From Deltaproteobacteria bacterium (lineage in GTDB: Bacteria; Desulfobacterota; DSM-4660; Desulfatiglandales; B25-G16), in the NCBI GenBank assembly GCA_020348625.1, contig CP070752.1, positions 2,957,970 to 2,982,243 on the forward strand: a stretch of DNA of 24,274 nt, written 5' to 3'. Position 1 is the first letter of the stretch. Every line of letters starts with the position of its first letter. Below the pieces are notes generated by a model. It ran no database searches, was not told where the DNA came from, and was given only the letters and a program-made list of their open reading frames with translations. Shown one piece after another: positions 22,453 to 24,274 of the stretch. The translations under genes and the position numbers were made by a program.

Positions 22453-23412
22453 ATGCATGAGGTGCTGGAAAAAATAGGTGAGTTCGGGCTCGTTCCCGTT
22501 GTGAAGATTGAGAGAGCTGAGGATGCGCTTTCCCTTGGCAAAGCCCTCATTGAGGGTGATTTGCCCGTTGCAGAGATCACCTTTAGGACTGCCGCTGCAG
22601 AGAAGGCGATTAGGACCTTAGCGGGCGAACTACCAGAGCTTTTGGTCGGAGCGGGAACGGTGCTCTCCGTTGAGCAAGTAAAGGAGGCGGTTTCAGCAGG
22701 AGCACAGTTCATAGTTTCACCGGGCTTTAACCCAAAGGTGGTGGATTACTGTGTAAAGAACGGCATTCCGGTAACGCCGGGCATTAACTCTCCGACGCAG
22801 ATTGAAATGGCCCTGGACAGAAGTCTTGAGGTTGTAAAGTTTTTTCCTGCTGAGGCTTCAGGGGGGTTAGGACTCCTCAACGCAATGGCGGCGCCTTATG
22901 GCGGGATACAATTTATTCCCACCGGAGGCATTGACCGGAACAATCTGAGCGCATACCTCTCCAATAGTAGAGTCCATGCCTGCGGGGGGAGCTGGATGGT
23001 CAAGGCTGATCTGATCGCCTCAGGGAGATTTGACGAAATCACCAGGCTCACCAGGGAGGCAGTTTCCACCATGCTGGGCTTTGCCTTCGCGCATCTCGGG
23101 ATAAACGAGGAGAGTCGAGACAAGGCCTCCACCTCCGCAACCTTCCTTTCGAACCTCTTTTTCTTTTCAGTCAATGAAGGAACCAATTCGATTTTTGCCG
23201 GTCAGGGTCTGGAGATCACTAAATCGCCTTTTCCCGGAAGAAAGGGCCACATTGCCATCTCCACCAATCATATTCACCGGGCCATTGCCTATCTGAAACG
23301 AAAGGGCATTTCGATCCTGCCCGAGACAGCAAAAGAAAAAGACGGCAAGCTCACCGCAGTATATCTTGACAACCAGGTATCGGGCTTTGCAATCCATCTC
23401 CTTCAGCACTAG
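22453..23412 (+). CDS. eda: KDPG / 4-hydroxy-2-oxoglutarate aldolase fused to a VOC-like domain
   Basis: A 319-residue two-domain protein. Residues 1-205 are a class I KDPG aldolase: EITFRT with catalytic Glu41, VGAGTVL, FIVSPGFNP, VVKFFPAEASGG with the Schiff-base Lys129, and PTGGI for the phosphate. Residues about 215-319 are a vicinal-oxygen-chelate (glyoxalase)-like domain: FAHLGINEES, NSIFAGQGLEITKSPFPGRKGHIAISTNHIHRAIAYLKRKG and AVYLDNQVSGFAIHLLQH. The same fusion is known in clostridial aldolases, as I recall. It should cleave 2-keto-3-deoxy-6-phosphogluconate to pyruvate and glyceraldehyde 3-phosphate, the end of the uronate route begun by KduI and KduD. The role of the second domain is unknown. 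A GAGGAG ribosome site precedes the ATG. It has a 160-bp gap from kduD with a terminator-like hairpin. Confidence 0.85.
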   Translation: MHEVLEKIGEFGLVPVVKIERAEDALSLGKALIEGDLPVAEITFRTAAAEKAIRTLAGELPELLVGAGTVLSVEQVKEAVSAGAQFIVSPGFNPKVVDYCVKNGIPVTPGINSPTQIEMALDRSLEVVKFFPAEASGGLGLLNAMAAPYGGIQFIPTGGIDRNNLSAYLSNSRVHACGGSWMVKADLIASGRFDEITRLTREAVSTMLGFAFAHLGINEESRDKASTSATFLSNLFFFSVNEGTNSIFAGQGLEITKSPFPGRKGHIAISTNHIHRAIAYLKRKGISILPETAKEKDGKLTAVYLDNQVSGFAIHLLQH

Positions 23413-23504
23413 TCTACCTTATGACGGTATGCGGCCTTTGATGAACGCACAGTGCGGAAGAAACCCTCGGGTAGCGAAGAAGGCAAAGGGAAGCGGCGCA
23501 ATAG

Positions 23505-23530
23505 TTTCTTGGGGCTTTGCCCTCAAGAAA
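23505..23530. terminator. Hairpin between convergent aldolase genes
   Basis: TTTCTTG (23505-23511) pairs with CAAGAAA (23524-23530), and GGGC (23512-23515) with GCCC (23519-23522), with one bulged T: 11 base pairs around a TTT loop. It lies between two convergent genes, where a bidirectional terminator is expected, but neither side has a clean U tract. Confidence 0.4.
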
Positions 23531-23568
23531 ACCGCGGCATCGGGTAGGGAGCAGAGATTTGGTTCGGA

Positions 23569-24274
23569 TTAGCGGCTGCCAGCTCGGTTTCTGAGCTGCA
23601 ATACCAAATGCCTCAACTCGTCCTCGCCTTGTTTGCCAGGCCTTTGCAACGGTGCTCGAGGTTCCCCGCCGAAATAGCCAGCACAATCCATGGCCACCTT
23701 CAACCCGCCGATGCCGTACGTAACGGTAACCGCCTTTGAGAGGGGCGTAAGGAAACTCTGCAGTTCCCGTGCTTTGTCTAATTGCCCGTTTTCATAGAGG
23801 TGTTGAATCTGGCTGAACTCCTGCGGGGCCACGTTTGCCGCAGCCAGGATCCCGCCCACTGCGCCGACGCACAGAGCAGGAAAGAGCACAGGAGCCGAAC
23901 CTACGAACACGGCAAATCCCTGTTTGGAAAGATGTAGAATCTCACTTAGCTGGCCGATATTCCCCGAGCTATCTTTGAAACCCACTATGTTGGGGTGCTC
24001 AGAGAGCCTGGCAACCAGTTCTGGCTCCATATTGATTCCGGTGAACTTTGGTACATTGTAAATCAGAATCCCTATCTGTGCCGCTTCCGCCACAGCAATA
24101 AAATGCTCGTACAGGATCTGTGGCTTCATTGCCCCCTTAAAGTAACAAGGAGTAACAACGAGAGCATAATCGCCACCAAGTTGGGCTGCCTGATTGGTGA
24201 ACCTGATCGTCTCTCGCGTAGATTCGAGCCCCGTTCCGACAAGCATAATCATGGAAGCAGGGATAGCCTGTCTC
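23569..24274 (-). CDS. DHDPS-family aldolase, 4-hydroxy-2-oxoglutarate aldolase-like, N terminus missing
   Basis: The leftward frame is open to the window edge and lacks its first ~70 residues. YNVPKFTG holds the conserved tyrosine and IVGFKDSSGN the Schiff-base lysine of the dihydrodipicolinate synthase / N-acetylneuraminate lyase family. VVTPCYFKGAM, ANVAPQEFSQIQHLYENGQ and the GYFGGEPRAPLQ ending are strikingly like mitochondrial 4-hydroxy-2-oxoglutarate aldolase (HOGA1) as I remember it. A retro-aldol reaction giving pyruvate is therefore likelier than lysine synthesis. Next to the uronate genes it may act on KDG or another 2-keto-3-deoxy acid, replacing the phosphorylated route, but this is inference. 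It converges on the KDPG aldolase gene. Confidence 0.75.
   Translation of the reverse strand, partial: RQAIPASMIMLVGTGLESTRETIRFTNQAAQLGGDYALVVTPCYFKGAMKPQILYEHFIAVAEAAQIGILIYNVPKFTGINMEPELVARLSEHPNIVGFKDSSGNIGQLSEILHLSKQGFAVFVGSAPVLFPALCVGAVGGILAAANVAPQEFSQIQHLYENGQLDKARELQSFLTPLSKAVTVTYGIGGLKVAMDCAGYFGGEPRAPLQRPGKQGEDELRHLVLQLRNRAGSR

Overview
The window most resembles a chromosome segment of a deltaproteobacterium in the broad sense (Desulfobacterota; a syntrophic or sulfate-reducing lineage is plausible). This is inferred from gene content: a bacterial selenoprotein with a visible SECIS hairpin, Tat-tagged radical SAM enzymes, a PilZ protein, a DctPQM TRAP transporter, and a cyclase with a repeat tail. 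No rRNA, tRNA, CRISPR array or complete insertion sequence was seen.

Left part (1-6300): the start of an iron-sulfur protein related to epoxyqueuosine reductase diverges from a PilZ gene, each with its own sigma70-type promoter. A strong terminator, a flavodoxin-like gene and a 14-helix MFS exporter follow. Next comes an exported selenoprotein at 3425-3745, whose in-frame TGA is followed by a hairpin with a fdhF-like loop. It sits 96 bp ahead of an AmrS-type radical SAM gene. A second, PflX-like radical SAM gene converges on it. Both radical SAM proteins begin with twin-arginine signals.

Middle (6270-14500): a gene-poor stretch carries a good sigma54-type promoter and, about 300 nt downstream on the same strand, an intrinsic terminator, so it may encode an unrecognised small transcript. 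Then come a two-gene cyclase operon (membrane coiled-coil protein plus class III cyclase), tatD with an apparently leaderless promoter, a small four-cysteine protein, a PBP1B-type peptidoglycan synthase with a downstream lipoprotein, an IPT/TIG secreted protein and a PlsC-type acyltransferase.

Right part (14497-24274): a sugar-acid (uronate) catabolic island. Leftward genes are an IclR regulator, a zinc alcohol dehydrogenase and TRAP dctP-dctQ-dctM, preceded by a truncated second dctQ. Rightward genes are a truncated yhcH/yiaL relic, kduI, kduD and a KDPG aldolase fused to a VOC-like domain. An aldolase of the DHDPS/HOGA family runs off the right edge. KduI and KduD turn 5-keto-4-deoxyuronate into 2-keto-3-deoxygluconate; the aldolase cleaves the phosphorylated form to pyruvate and glyceraldehyde 3-phosphate. 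The kinase between them is not in the window. A promoter with an array of alternating GTTTC/GAAAC half-sites lies between the two arms and is the likely IclR target. kduI has a stop at codon 3, and the two genes facing this control region have both lost their 5' halves, so this junction has been rearranged or contains sequence errors.
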